DNA of 36,045 nucleotides from Deltaproteobacteria bacterium. Its GTDB lineage: Bacteria; Desulfobacterota; Desulfobaccia; Desulfobaccales; 0-14-0-80-60-11. The DNA lies in assembly GCA_003599195.1 (NCBI GenBank), contig QZIZ01000086.1:1-36045 (forward strand), written 5' to 3'. This document shows, in pieces, positions 18,006 through 25,775 of the stretch; within the stretch, counting starts at the first letter, position 1; each line of letters opens with the position of its first letter. The notes under the pieces were generated by a model, which was not told where the DNA came from, searched no databases, and worked only from the letters and a program-made list of their open reading frames with translations. The position numbers and the translations under genes are program-made.

Positions 18006-19004
18006 GTGGCCGGCAGGGGGCAGAGGGAGAGGAAGATGCGGGGGCTTGACCCTGAGGAATGGGAGAGGCGTCTCAGGGTCCGCTACCCCATGCTCCAGTA
18101 TTTCTCCGATCGTGCCTTCGGGGTGGAGATCGAGACCTTCGGGTTGAAATATTCCATTTCTCCGGGGGACCAGGACATGATCCCCCCTTACAAGATCGCC
18201 AGTCGGGCTGCGGACGGGACCTTGCTGCCCCAGGTATTTGAGCGCAGCGGCCTCCACTTGAACGGTTGTTTCCCGGATGAGCCGAAATATTCGGCTTGGG
18301 CCTTCGTTCTGGACGAAACCATCAAGGGCGCGGGGGGCAGCGAACTGGTAAGCCCCATTCTCTCGGGCCTCAAGGGCATCGCCCAGGTTTATGACGCGTT
18401 GCTGCTGCTCAAGGAATTCCCCGAGATCCAGGTCAACGAAACCTGCGGTTTCCATGTCCACCATGGGGTGGACCCCGAAAGGTTCGGCGAATCCCAACTC
18501 TTCCAGTTATTAAGAATAGTCTCCATCTTTGAAGGCTACATTTACCGGTTGCTCCCGGAGGAGCGCCGCCAGGCCGAGGCCTGCCGTCCTCTGGAAATCG
18601 ACCTTTACGATTGGTACCGGAACGACACCAGGCGCCGCCATCCCGTAGTTCAGAATGTCTGGTATTCCCCGGAGAACCTCAACGATCCTGAGGTCCCCCG
18701 CAACCGCAAGATACATCCCACCCGTTATCACGGCCTCAATCTCCATTCCTACTGGTACCGGCAGACTATCGAGTTCCGCTATTTTCCATCCCTGCTGGAC
18801 GAACCGGAAGAATTGATGCAGTGGATCATCTTCACCCAGTTTCTGATAGAGTGGAGCGAAGGCCGGCGTCCTCAACTGGAATACTTGCCGAAAACGAATA
18901 AGTGGATGAATACCCTATACAAAATCTATCAGGGCACCGGGATGCTGTCCCACATCCGGTTTCCGGGAAGTCTCAACCATAGCGCTGGAGAGAAAGACGT
19001 ATGA
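18006..19004 (+). CDS. Amidoligase-family enzyme (glutamine synthetase-like fold)
   Basis: 332 residues from the GTG at 18006, chosen because GGAGGTAAGG lies nine bases upstream. Other possible starts are TTG 17928 and ATG 18036. The motifs are those of the COOH-NH2 ligases of the Amidoligase_2 family, related to gamma-glutamylcysteine synthetase. They are FGVEIETFG near residue 38, GSELVSPIL at 111-119, CGFHVHHG at 147-154 and IEFRYFPS at 255-262. Such enzymes form amide bonds using ATP in peptide modification or metabolite synthesis; the substrate here is unknown. The stop overlaps the next gene by four bases, so that small protein is the likely partner. No core motif is missing. Confidence 0.85.
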   Translation: MAGRGQRERKMRGLDPEEWERRLRVRYPMLQYFSDRAFGVEIETFGLKYSISPGDQDMIPPYKIASRAADGTLLPQVFERSGLHLNGCFPDEPKYSAWAFVLDETIKGAGGSELVSPILSGLKGIAQVYDALLLLKEFPEIQVNETCGFHVHHGVDPERFGESQLFQLLRIVSIFEGYIYRLLPEERRQAEACRPLEIDLYDWYRNDTRRRHPVVQNVWYSPENLNDPEVPRNRKIHPTRYHGLNLHSYWYRQTIEFRYFPSLLDEPEELMQWIIFTQFLIEWSEGRRPQLEYLPKTNKWMNTLYKIYQGTGMLSHIRFPGSLNHSAGEKDV

Positions 19005-19348
19005 CCCATTACGGTTTGCAGACCTTGGATTTTATGGAGCGGGTAAAGAAGTTTGAAGCGGAGATGCCGCCGCTATTGCTGGAGATGTCCCGGCTGCTGC
19101 AGCGGATGATCGAAGAGATCGAACGGCCGCAACTGGAGGACGTGCAGCGGATGCAGGGGGAGCTGCGGCGGCTGATCGGCGACACCGGGCAGTTGATCGC
19201 GCTTTGCGGCAGTGAGGGGAAACTCTGCGGGCAATGCCCCTTCGGCTCTTATCTGCCCACCGGCTTTTCCTTTGCCTCGCCTGAACAGCCCCTTTGCCTG
19301 CCCTGGATTGTTCTGACCAACCCCGATGCCCAGAAACAGCCCCAATGA
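19001..19348 (+). CDS. Small cysteine-containing protein coupled to the amidoligase
   Basis: 115 residues, not recognised. The start overlaps the amidoligase stop (ATGA at 19001-19004), so the two are translationally coupled. Residues 1-65 are predicted to be helical and amphipathic (RVKKFEAEMPPLLLEMSRLL and following), possibly coiled coil. Residues 69-99 contain Cys69, Cys76, Cys79 and Cys99 (LCGSEGKLCGQCPFGSY), a plausible metal or iron-sulfur site or a disulfide pair. The role could be a substrate, carrier or subunit of the ligase; this is inference from position only. Confidence 0.75.
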   Translation: MTHYGLQTLDFMERVKKFEAEMPPLLLEMSRLLQRMIEEIERPQLEDVQRMQGELRRLIGDTGQLIALCGSEGKLCGQCPFGSYLPTGFSFASPEQPLCLPWIVLTNPDAQKQPQ

Positions 19349-19396
19349 TACCGTTTTCCGTTCACCGTTTGCGGTATCTCTTAACGGAAAACTGCA

Positions 19397-19756
19397 TTAC
19401 GGCTGCCGGGCCGGGGCGCCTTCCAGAAGAGTGCGCAGGGCCTCCAGGGTTTGGGCGGCCTGGTCCGGCAGCAGGTCCCAGAGCACCAGGTACATGGCCC
19501 CCATGACCCCGTCGCCCCAGGAGCAGCTGCATTTGACGGTGGGCTCCATCTTGGGGGGGCCCAGGACTTTGGCGATCCCGGCGATGAACTCCCGCCCCCC
19601 TGGGGAGGCGGGGATATTCAGGGAAATCTGGTCCGAGTACAGGGTCAAGGTAAATTCCGTCTCCTCCCCTTCACCCTGGGGGCCGGCCGTTAAGGCCCGG
19701 CCCTCCACCTGGGACACCCGGCGGCCTTGCTCCCAGTTGTCTAATACTATTTCCAT
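19397..19756 (-). CDS. Uncharacterised ~120-residue protein, paralog A
   Basis: 119 residues on the reverse strand, convergent with the amidoligase pair. The family was not recognised. It resembles the product of 21018-21389: both share an EGR segment, an alternating beta-rich centre, a conserved LGPP or LWGPP motif and a C-terminal amphipathic helix beginning GA (GAMYLVLWDLLPDQAAQTLE). The reverse strand is preferred over an overlapping forward frame because this similarity exists only on this strand. It lies downstream of the MBL-TPR gene and may be co-transcribed with it across a repeat-filled gap. Confidence 0.7.
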   Translation of the reverse strand: MEIVLDNWEQGRRVSQVEGRALTAGPQGEGEETEFTLTLYSDQISLNIPASPGGREFIAGIAKVLGPPKMEPTVKCSCSWGDGVMGAMYLVLWDLLPDQAAQTLEALRTLLEGAPARQP

Positions 19757-19792
19757 GTTAAATCCGCATCGCCCTTCCAGCCCCGTAATTTC

Positions 19793-19890
19793 AGGGGCCA
19801 GGGGCCAGGGGCCAGAAAAAGAGTGGCCAGTGTCATAGAAAAAGAATCAAAAAACTGATCACTGATCACTTCCTAACCCGCAACCCGCAA
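19793..19890. repeat. Composite arrays between paralog A and the MBL-TPR gene
   Basis: GGGGCCA triplicates (19794-19814), an ACTGATC duplicate (about 19854-19869) and an ACCCGCA duplicate (about 19876-19889) are strung together. They match the style of the arrays in the ribosomal operon, each with a different unit. No gene is seen here. Confidence 0.7.
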
Positions 19891-19900
19891 TTCGTAACAC

Positions 19901-20893
19901 TCACCTCATCTGCTTCAGTTTCGCCGCGAAGCCCGGCAAACCCAGGGCCTCTTCGGTGCGGCCCAGGCCCAGGAGGGCAAAACCTTTGCCCATCAATGCC
20001 TCTTCCAGGTTGGGGGCGTATTTCAGGATCTTGTCGAAACACTCCAGGGCTTCGTCATAGTGCTGCAATTCGGTGAGGGTGGCGCCCTTGTAGACCAGGG
20101 CTTCGAAGTTGGCGGGGTCCGCCAGCAAGGCCATGTTGTAGCATTCCAGGGACCGCTCCGGCTGGCTGGCGTCTCCCAGGATGCGGGCCGCGTCCAGATA
20201 AGGATTGATGCTGTCCTGTTCCTTGGCCTTGCGGGTTTCGAGATAAGCGTTGAGGACGTAAGCGCCGGCGTCGGCAAACGCGGGGTCGCCGTGGCCCGGC
20301 AGCAGGAAATCCACCTCATAGGGGAGCAGGCGGCCCAGGGAGGCGATGAGGTCCTTCATATCCCCCAGTTTCTGGTCCGCGTCCGCCAGGTAGTTTTCCA
20401 TGGGCGGGGAGACGAAAACCATGTCCCCGGAGAAGAGGATGCGGTTATTGTGCTCATACAGGCAGATGTCTCCCGCGGTGTGGCCGGGGGTGGCGATGAC
20501 CTCCAGGAGGTGGGGGCCGGCCTGGAACTTCTCGCCGCCCCGGAGCTGCACCACTTTATCCATTCGGCCCGCCTTCTCCATGATCTTCATGAAAGGCACG
20601 CCCTGGAAATTGATGTAGCCCAGGGTGTTCCGATGGGCCAGGACCTGGGGGTTGCACCAGTCGAAGAGTTCCCCCATGCCCCCCACGTGGTCGAAGTGGC
20701 AATGGGTCAGGAAGAGGCGCTCCATCAGGGAGAGGTCGAATTCGTCGCTCAGCTCGTGGAGCAAGCCGTAGTAATTGCCCGCGTCGATCAGGGTGCGGCC
20801 TTCGTCCAGGGCGTAGACGTTCGAGCTCATGCCCGATTCCGGGACCCACCAGATGCCTTCTAGTCTGGGATCGTATTCCGTCAGATGGATCAT
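19901..20893 (-). CDS. Metallo-beta-lactamase-fold hydrolase with C-terminal TPR repeats
   Basis: 330 residues. The N-terminal ~220 form an MBL fold with the metal motif THCHFDHVGG (His64, His66, Asp68, His69), His138 (TPGHTAGD), Asp157 (FSGD) and His201 (LPGHGD), all seven ligands present. This matches glyoxalase II-like enzymes, which cleave thioesters or related substrates. Residues ~232-320 are two to three tetratricopeptide repeats (PERSLECYNMALLADPANFE and the next unit), a protein-interaction module. No signal peptide is seen, so it is cytoplasmic. A GGAGGAAG site precedes the ATG at 20893. The substrate is unknown. Confidence 0.92.
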   Translation of the reverse strand: MIHLTEYDPRLEGIWWVPESGMSSNVYALDEGRTLIDAGNYYGLLHELSDEFDLSLMERLFLTHCHFDHVGGMGELFDWCNPQVLAHRNTLGYINFQGVPFMKIMEKAGRMDKVVQLRGGEKFQAGPHLLEVIATPGHTAGDICLYEHNNRILFSGDMVFVSPPMENYLADADQKLGDMKDLIASLGRLLPYEVDFLLPGHGDPAFADAGAYVLNAYLETRKAKEQDSINPYLDAARILGDASQPERSLECYNMALLADPANFEALVYKGATLTELQHYDEALECFDKILKYAPNLEEALMGKGFALLGLGRTEEALGLPGFAAKLKQMR

Positions 20894-20945
20894 GCTTCCT
20901 CCATGGGGATTAACATACCTGGCGTTTTAAATAACCTGGTCTTTG

Positions 20946-21010
20946 TCTCTGCGCCCTCTGCGTCTCTGCGGTGAGTAAATTTTACCGCAGAGACGCAGAG
21001 AGCGCAGAGA
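20946..21010. repeat. CTCTGCG inverted-repeat element, copy 2
   Basis: Left arm 20946-20972 (core CTGCGTCTCTGCGGT) and right arm 20984-21010 (ACCGCAGAGACGCAG and onward) are almost perfectly complementary around an 11-base loop rich in A and T. The element fills most of the space between the MBL-TPR gene and paralog B. Confidence 0.88.
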
Positions 21011-21017
21011 TTTTTAA

Positions 21018-21389
21018 TTATGGGGTAGCGCCGGGCAGGGGGTGGCCCAGAAGTCCGGCCAGGCGCTTCAGCATTTCCGGGCGCAAATCCGGCATGAACT
21101 GGTGCTCTATCAGTTGCAGGGCGCCCTCTTCTTCGTCCTGGCGGCCGCCCACCTGGATGCGGGGGCCTTCCTCCGGCGGCCCCCAGAGCCGGGCAAGATA
21201 GGCCAGGAAATTGTCCCCGTCGAAATCCCGGCTCACTTCCAAAGAGAGATAATCCGGCCCCAACACCAGGTAGAAGACCAGGGGATCATGATAAGGCCGG
21301 GGGTAGGGGGGGATGATCCGGCCTTCCAGGATGAGGCGCCGGGAGCGGGCCTCCTGGCGCAGGATGTCGAATTTCCAGGCTTCTTCCAA
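21018..21389 (-). CDS. Uncharacterised ~120-residue protein, paralog B
   Basis: 123 residues from a TTG at 21389, which has AAGGA seven bases upstream. A longer TTG start at 21446 lies 5 bases after the end of the hydrolase gene and is also possible. The family was not recognised. The body (EGRIIPPYPRP, then YLSLEVSRDFDGDNF, LARLWGPPEEGP and GALQLIEHQFMPDLRPEMLK) aligns by eye over most of its length with paralog A at 19397-19756. The region between the shared motifs is acidic. It probably belongs to a reverse-strand unit with the hydrolase upstream. Confidence 0.7.
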   Translation of the reverse strand: MEEAWKFDILRQEARSRRLILEGRIIPPYPRPYHDPLVFYLVLGPDYLSLEVSRDFDGDNFLAYLARLWGPPEEGPRIQVGGRQDEEEGALQLIEHQFMPDLRPEMLKRLAGLLGHPLPGATP

Positions 21390-21450
21390 CCGGGCGTCCT
21401 TAACGGTTTTGCCAGGAATTTTACCCGCTTTCCCGTTTGCTGTCAATCGG

Positions 21451-22380
21451 TCAGGTATGCGTCTTGCCCCGCAGCCAGGAGAGGGCGTAATCCTGGGCGG
21501 CGTGGGCTTCCGGGGCCACCCAGAAGCCGATGTGGGAGCCGCCGCCGATCCGGTACAGTTCGGAGCCGGTAATGGTGGCGTGGGCATACTCTCCGTGCCT
21601 GGGGGGTACGTCTTTGTCCGCGGAGCCGTGGATGATAAGAGTGGGGCAACTGACGGGGGCCAGATCCAACTGGGTGATGGCGGCCAGTTGGACCAAATCG
21701 TTGTGGACTCCGTCCTGGCGTTCCTGAAAACGTTCGCTCATGGTGACCATGAGGAACTTGAGGAACGCGAACTTGCCCTCGTCCCGGAGAATTTCCTTGG
21801 ACCTGGCCGCGATTTCGTGGCGGTCCAGGGTGCTTTCGGTTTTAAGGAAGTTTTTGACTACGGATTCCGGGAAGTGGTCCATGAAAAAGCCCATCAGCCA
21901 GATGCCGGTTTTGCTTAGAAAGAGCTTCTCCTCCAGGGGGCTGACGTCCGGTTTATAATTCAGGCAGACGGAATCGATTTCCAGGAGGCAGGAGACCTTT
22001 TCCGGGTGCCTGGCGGCCAGGAGATAGCTGGAGGGGCCGCCCGCGGACGCGGCGATAACCGGGATTTTGTCGATCTGCAAGGCGTCCAGGAGCGCGGCCA
22101 GGGCGTCGGCCTGCTCTTCCGGGGTGCGGCCGGTGTCCAGGGGGGTGCCCAGGTAGCCGGGCCGGGAGGGGGCGATGATTTTGAAGCCGTTCACCCGGAA
22201 GAATTCTCCCAACCCCAGACCCTGGTCGCAGCCGCCGGGACCGCCGTGGACCGCGAGGAGCGCGGGGCCCTGCCCGCGTTCGGCGTATTCCACGGGACCG
22301 GCCGCGGTCTGGATCACCTGCGCGTGATGGGTCAGACATTCGGCGATTTCTGCGGGCGTGGGGCGGCTTGTTCTGCTCAT
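21451..22380 (-). CDS. Alpha/beta hydrolase
   Basis: 309 residues. The fold is shown by the oxyanion strand-loop HGGPGG at 45-50, the nucleophile elbow AASAGG with Ser112 (first glycine of GxSxG replaced by Ala), an acid near Asp255-Asp257 (HGSADKDVPP) and His283 (GGSHIGFW). An inserted helical cap spans about 140-225. The HGGPGG signature is typical of proline iminopeptidase-like and related hydrolases; the substrate is not known. The ATG at 22380 follows GGAGGT on the reverse strand. It is the first gene of the reverse block. Confidence 0.9.
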   Translation of the reverse strand: MSRTSRPTPAEIAECLTHHAQVIQTAAGPVEYAERGQGPALLAVHGGPGGCDQGLGLGEFFRVNGFKIIAPSRPGYLGTPLDTGRTPEEQADALAALLDALQIDKIPVIAASAGGPSSYLLAARHPEKVSCLLEIDSVCLNYKPDVSPLEEKLFLSKTGIWLMGFFMDHFPESVVKNFLKTESTLDRHEIAARSKEILRDEGKFAFLKFLMVTMSERFQERQDGVHNDLVQLAAITQLDLAPVSCPTLIIHGSADKDVPPRHGEYAHATITGSELYRIGGGSHIGFWVAPEAHAAQDYALSWLRGKTHT

Positions 22381-22580
22381 TTAAACCTCCAATATTTGCT
22401 GGTTTGAACCAGCATCTTAACGGCTGGGCCGGGGGATGTCAAACCGGGGGCCGGTTCTTGTGCCGCAACGAGGGTGGCCGGTGCGGATTAAGTCCACTGT
22501 TTTCTCGTTTTCTCCCTTGGCACAGCACATTGAAGTAGAGCGAAGTTAGTGAGAATTTTCACTATCCCTGGACAGAAATC

Positions 22581-22609
22581 TTGACAGGATGCGGGGATGG
22601 GCATAAAAT
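22581..22609 (+). promoter_or_regulatory. Sigma70-type promoter for aminotransferase-serA
   Basis: TTGACA at 22581-22586 and TAAAAT at 22604-22609 are separated by 17 bases, close to the consensus in both boxes. It faces the aminotransferase gene. Transcription would begin near 22616, leaving a leader of about 335 bases with hairpins and repeats. Confidence 0.65.
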
Positions 22610-22686
22610 TATTAATTCTTATAGTTTTCGTAAAGTCCCCGCCCTGGGGCGGGATCGGTTGGAAGCTGGTTCAAAACCTCCTTTTG

Positions 22687-22765
22687 GGTCATCCTGAATA
22701 TATGAATGATCTCAAGCCATTAAAATGCGAGATTCTTCACTGCGCTTCGCTCCGTTCAGAATGAC
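22687..22765. repeat. GTCATNCTGAA inverted-repeat element
   Basis: GTCATCCTGAA at 22688-22698 and TTCAGAATGAC at 22755-22765 are inverted copies with one mismatch. The interior includes GAGATTCTTCACTGCGCTTC and the following CGCTCCG, a sequence type I recall as widespread in bacterial intergenic DNA. It has no coding capacity and behaves like a short mobile or structural repeat. Confidence 0.6.
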
Positions 22766-22806
22766 AGATTGATGATTTTTAGGTTTGGAAACTGCTGGTA
22801 GTAATA

Positions 22807-22935
22807 TCCCCTCGCTGAGGGGGTGCCGGTTGGTAAAATCCCCTCGCTGCGGCGGGGGTGGGATTCCCCGGGCCTGGGACAGGGCCGGGGAGTCCGCCTG
22901 GTTCGTAAAATCCCCTCGCGGGTGCGAGGTTAGTT
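22807..22935. repeat. Three CCCCTCGC direct repeats
   Basis: TATCCCCTCGCTGAGG, AATCCCCTCGCTGCGG and AATCCCCTCGCGGGTG recur at about 22805, 22837 and 22909, each preceded by a GTAA-like sequence. The third copy ends about 25 bases before the aminotransferase start. Each copy can form a small C/G hairpin. Function is unknown. Confidence 0.55.
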
Positions 22936-22952
22936 AAGGTAAGGGAAGAGCG

Positions 22953-24098
22953 ATGAAAATGTATCTGATGACACCTGGTCCCACTCCGGTGGCTCCGGAA
23001 ACCAATCTGGCCATGGCGCAGCCCATCATTCACCACCGGTCTCCTCTGTTCATGGAGATTTTGGGGGAGGTGCGGGCGGATCTGAAATATCTCTTCGAGA
23101 CCGAGCAGGAAGTGCTGATCTTCGCGGCGACGGGCACCGGGGCCATGGAAGGGTCGGTGGCCAATACCTTAAGCCCCGGGGACACGGCGCTGGTGGTGGA
23201 CGGCGGCAAGTTCGGCGAACGCTGGACCGAGCTGTGCAACGTCTACGGCATCAAGCCGGAGAGGTTAGTGGTGCCCTGGGGCAAGGCCGTGGACCCCAAA
23301 GACGTGGCGAAGATGCTGGACGCCAACCCGGCCATCAAGGCGGTGTTCGTCCAGGCCAACGAGACCTCCACGGGCGTGTCGCACCCGGTGAAGGAACTGG
23401 CGGAAGTGACCAAATCCCGGCCCGGCACCATCCTGGTGGTGGATGCGATCAGCGCGCTGGGGGGATATGCCATTCCCATGGACAAATGGGGCATCGACGT
23501 GTTGGTGGCCGGGTCCCAGAAGGCCATGATGCTGCCGCCGGGGCTGGCGTTTGCGGCGCTGAGCCCTAAAGCCTGGGGATTCGTGAAGGACTCGAAATGC
23601 CCCAAGTATTATTTCAACTTCTCCAAGGCGCTCAAATCCGCGGAGAAGAACCAGACGCCTTATACTTCGCCGGTGTCCCTGATCCTGGGGCTCAAGGAAG
23701 TGCTGGGGAAGATCAAGAAGGTGGGGCTGGACAAGATTTACGCGCACAACGAGCGGTTGTCCAAGGCCTGCAAGGCGGCGATGAAGGCCATGGGCCTGGA
23801 GCTGTACTCCAAGGATAATCCTTCCACGGTGTTGACCGCGGTGCTGGCGCCCGCGGGGGTGGACGGCCAGAAGGTGGTGGCGGAGCTTAGGAAGAAAGGC
23901 ATCTGGATCGCGGGCGGCCAGGCCGAGGCCAAGGGCAAGATCTTCAGGATCGCGCACATGGGCTTCATCGACACGGTGGATCTGCTGGGCACCATCGGCG
24001 GCCTGGAAGAGGTGCTCACCACTTTGGGCTATAAGGTGACGCCGGGCGCGGGCCTCAAGGCCGCGCAGGAGGTATTGGCGAAGGAGGCGGCGGTATGA
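22953..24098 (+). CDS. Class V aminotransferase (serine-pyruvate/alanine-glyoxylate type)
   Basis: 381 residues. This is a PLP-dependent aminotransferase with the family start LMTPGPTPVAPE, Asp164 (VVDAISALGG) binding the pyridine nitrogen and Lys190 (AGSQKAMMLPPG) forming the internal aldimine. The C-terminal domain has the expected IWIAGGQAEAKGKIFRIAHM. It overlaps serA by four bases. With serA it probably makes serine: relatives in bacteria lacking canonical SerC transaminate the 3-phosphohydroxypyruvate made by SerA. That substrate is inferred from the operon. A serine-glyoxylate role is the alternative. Confidence 0.92.
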   Translation: MKMYLMTPGPTPVAPETNLAMAQPIIHHRSPLFMEILGEVRADLKYLFETEQEVLIFAATGTGAMEGSVANTLSPGDTALVVDGGKFGERWTELCNVYGIKPERLVVPWGKAVDPKDVAKMLDANPAIKAVFVQANETSTGVSHPVKELAEVTKSRPGTILVVDAISALGGYAIPMDKWGIDVLVAGSQKAMMLPPGLAFAALSPKAWGFVKDSKCPKYYFNFSKALKSAEKNQTPYTSPVSLILGLKEVLGKIKKVGLDKIYAHNERLSKACKAAMKAMGLELYSKDNPSTVLTAVLAPAGVDGQKVVAELRKKGIWIAGGQAEAKGKIFRIAHMGFIDTVDLLGTIGGLEEVLTTLGYKVTPGAGLKAAQEVLAKEAAV

Positions 24099-25678
24099 AG
24101 GTCCTGATCAGCGATAATCTGCACGAAGCGGGCGTGGCGGTCCTGAAGGCCCAGCCCAATATCGAGGTGGTGAACAAGCCGGGGATGAAACCCGACGAGT
24201 TAAAGGAGGCCATCAAGGACGCGGACGCGCTGGTGATCCGCAGCGCCACCAAGGTGACCGCGGAGCTCATCGCGGGCGCGCCGCGGCTCAAGGTGGTGGG
24301 CCGGGCGGGCACGGGCCTGGACAACGTGGACATCCCCGCGGCCAGCAAAAACGGCATCGTGGTGATGAACACCCCCGGAGGGAACACCATCACCACCGCG
24401 GAGCACGCGCTCTCCCTGATGATGGCCCTGGCCCGGAACGTGGCCCAGGCCGCGGCGTCCATGCGGGACGGCAAATGGGAGAAGAAGAAGTTCCAGGGGA
24501 CCGAATTGTTCAACAAGACCCTGGGGGTCATCGGGTTGGGGCGCATCGGCTCCATCGTCGCGGACCGGGCCCTGGGGCTGAAGATGCGGGTGCTGGGGTA
24601 TGACCCCTTCCTCACCCAGGAAGCGGCCGCGGACCTGGGCGTGGAGCTGGTGAAGCTGGACGATCTCCTGGCCCGGGCGGATTTCATCACCCTGCACACC
24701 CCGAAGACCAAGGAAACGGCCAAGATCCTGAATAAAAAGGCCTTCAAAAAAATGAAACCCGGGGTGCGCATCATTAACTGCGCCCGGGGCGGGCTGATCG
24801 ATGAAGAAGCCCTGCTGGAGGCCCTGAAAGAGGGCAAGGTGGCGGGCGCGGCCCTGGATGTCTACGAGACGGAGCCCCCGGCGGAAAACTTCCCCTTGCG
24901 GGAGCTGCCCAACGTGATCTGCACCCCGCATTTGGGCGCGTCCACGGAAGAGGCCCAGGCCAACGTGGCGGTGGCGGTGTGCGAGCAGATCGTGGAGCTG
25001 CTGCTCTACGGCACCATCAAGAACGCGGTGAACGCGCCTTCGGTGAGCCAGGAGACCATGGCGAAGCTGAAGCCGTACCTGACTCTGGCCGAGGCCCTGG
25101 GGTCCTTCCAGGCGCAGATGACGGAAGGGGCGATTTCCGCAGTGAGCATCGCCTATATCGGCGAAGTCTCCAAGCTGGACACCAAGCCTTTGACGCACTC
25201 CCTGCTCAAGGGGATGCTCTATCCGATGATGCACGATGAGGTGAATTACGTGAACTCTCCGGCCATGGCCGCGGCCCGGGGGATACATGTGAGCGAAGAG
25301 AAGGTGGAGTCCGCGGAGGATTTCGCGACCCTGATCCGGTTGACCGTGCGGGCCGGGAACGAAGAGAACTCGGTGGCGGGCACCATCTTCGGGAAGTACG
25401 AGCCCCGGCTGGTGCGGATCAACAAGTTCCGCCTGGAGGCCGTGCCCGAAGGACACATGCTCTTCATCTACAACACCGACCGGCCCGGGGTGATCGGGGC
25501 CATCGGCTCCACCATCGGCAAGCATAGTATCAACATCGCCCGGATGACCGTGGGCCAGGAAAAAGAGCGGGGGCAGAACATCATCCTGCTCACCACCGAT
25601 ACGCCGTTGACTCCAGAATGTTTGAAGGACGTGGAGGCCCTGGAGCACGTGGCCATGGCCATTCCGTTGGAGTTGTAA
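24095..25678 (+). CDS. serA: D-3-phosphoglycerate dehydrogenase
   Basis: 527 residues, the long form with two regulatory domains. It oxidises 3-phosphoglycerate with NAD to 3-phosphohydroxypyruvate, the first step of serine synthesis. Catalytic residues are Arg231 (NCARGGLID), Glu260 (YETEPP) and His279 (CTPHLGAST). The NAD-binding GLGRIG is at 147-152. Residues ~320-450 are the allosteric substrate-binding domain, and ~455-527 an ACT domain (GHMLFIYNTDRPGVIGAIGS), the usual serine-feedback site. It is translationally coupled to the aminotransferase upstream. Confidence 0.96.
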   Translation: MKVLISDNLHEAGVAVLKAQPNIEVVNKPGMKPDELKEAIKDADALVIRSATKVTAELIAGAPRLKVVGRAGTGLDNVDIPAASKNGIVVMNTPGGNTITTAEHALSLMMALARNVAQAAASMRDGKWEKKKFQGTELFNKTLGVIGLGRIGSIVADRALGLKMRVLGYDPFLTQEAAADLGVELVKLDDLLARADFITLHTPKTKETAKILNKKAFKKMKPGVRIINCARGGLIDEEALLEALKEGKVAGAALDVYETEPPAENFPLRELPNVICTPHLGASTEEAQANVAVAVCEQIVELLLYGTIKNAVNAPSVSQETMAKLKPYLTLAEALGSFQAQMTEGAISAVSIAYIGEVSKLDTKPLTHSLLKGMLYPMMHDEVNYVNSPAMAAARGIHVSEEKVESAEDFATLIRLTVRAGNEENSVAGTIFGKYEPRLVRINKFRLEAVPEGHMLFIYNTDRPGVIGAIGSTIGKHSINIARMTVGQEKERGQNIILLTTDTPLTPECLKDVEALEHVAMAIPLEL

Positions 25679-25775
25679 GTTTTGCGGGTCCGCAGGGGGC
25701 GGGTTAAAACCCGTCTCTGCTAACCTGTTCTCAACTTACCGCAAATTTGGAACCCGACCGGGAAGAGGGGGCGAC

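Larger units (their letters stand above)
22381..22952. other. 572-base gap upstream of the aminotransferase-serA pair
   Basis: This divergent gap holds, in order, a strong-looking forward promoter (22581-22609), a CCCGCC/GGCGGG hairpin (22638-22653), a ~79 base inverted repeat element (22687-22765) and three CCCCTCGC motifs (22807-22935). A short reverse frame in the last part is a by-product of the repeats. No gene is supported. Confidence 0.7.

Noticed and set aside
19326-19838. 170-codon forward frame overlapping paralog A
   Set aside because: The reverse frame shows similarity to the protein of 21018-21389, while the forward translation is Pro/Arg/Ser-rich low complexity.
20060-20863. 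267-codon forward frame opposite the MBL-TPR gene
   Set aside because: The reverse strand encodes all metal-binding motifs of the MBL fold; the forward frame is a GC-driven shadow.
22779-23036. 85-codon reverse frame upstream of the aminotransferase
   Set aside because: It is generated by the CCCCTCGC direct repeats and the antisense of the aminotransferase start.
24200-25648. 482-codon open frame on the reverse strand opposite serA
   Set aside because: It is the antisense shadow of a clear serA with full catalytic and ACT motifs; its translation is His/Gly/Gln-rich with no domain.
25690-25715. GGGTTAAAACCC hairpin after serA as a terminator
   Set aside because: The stem is short and not followed by a run of Ts; too weak to report as a feature.
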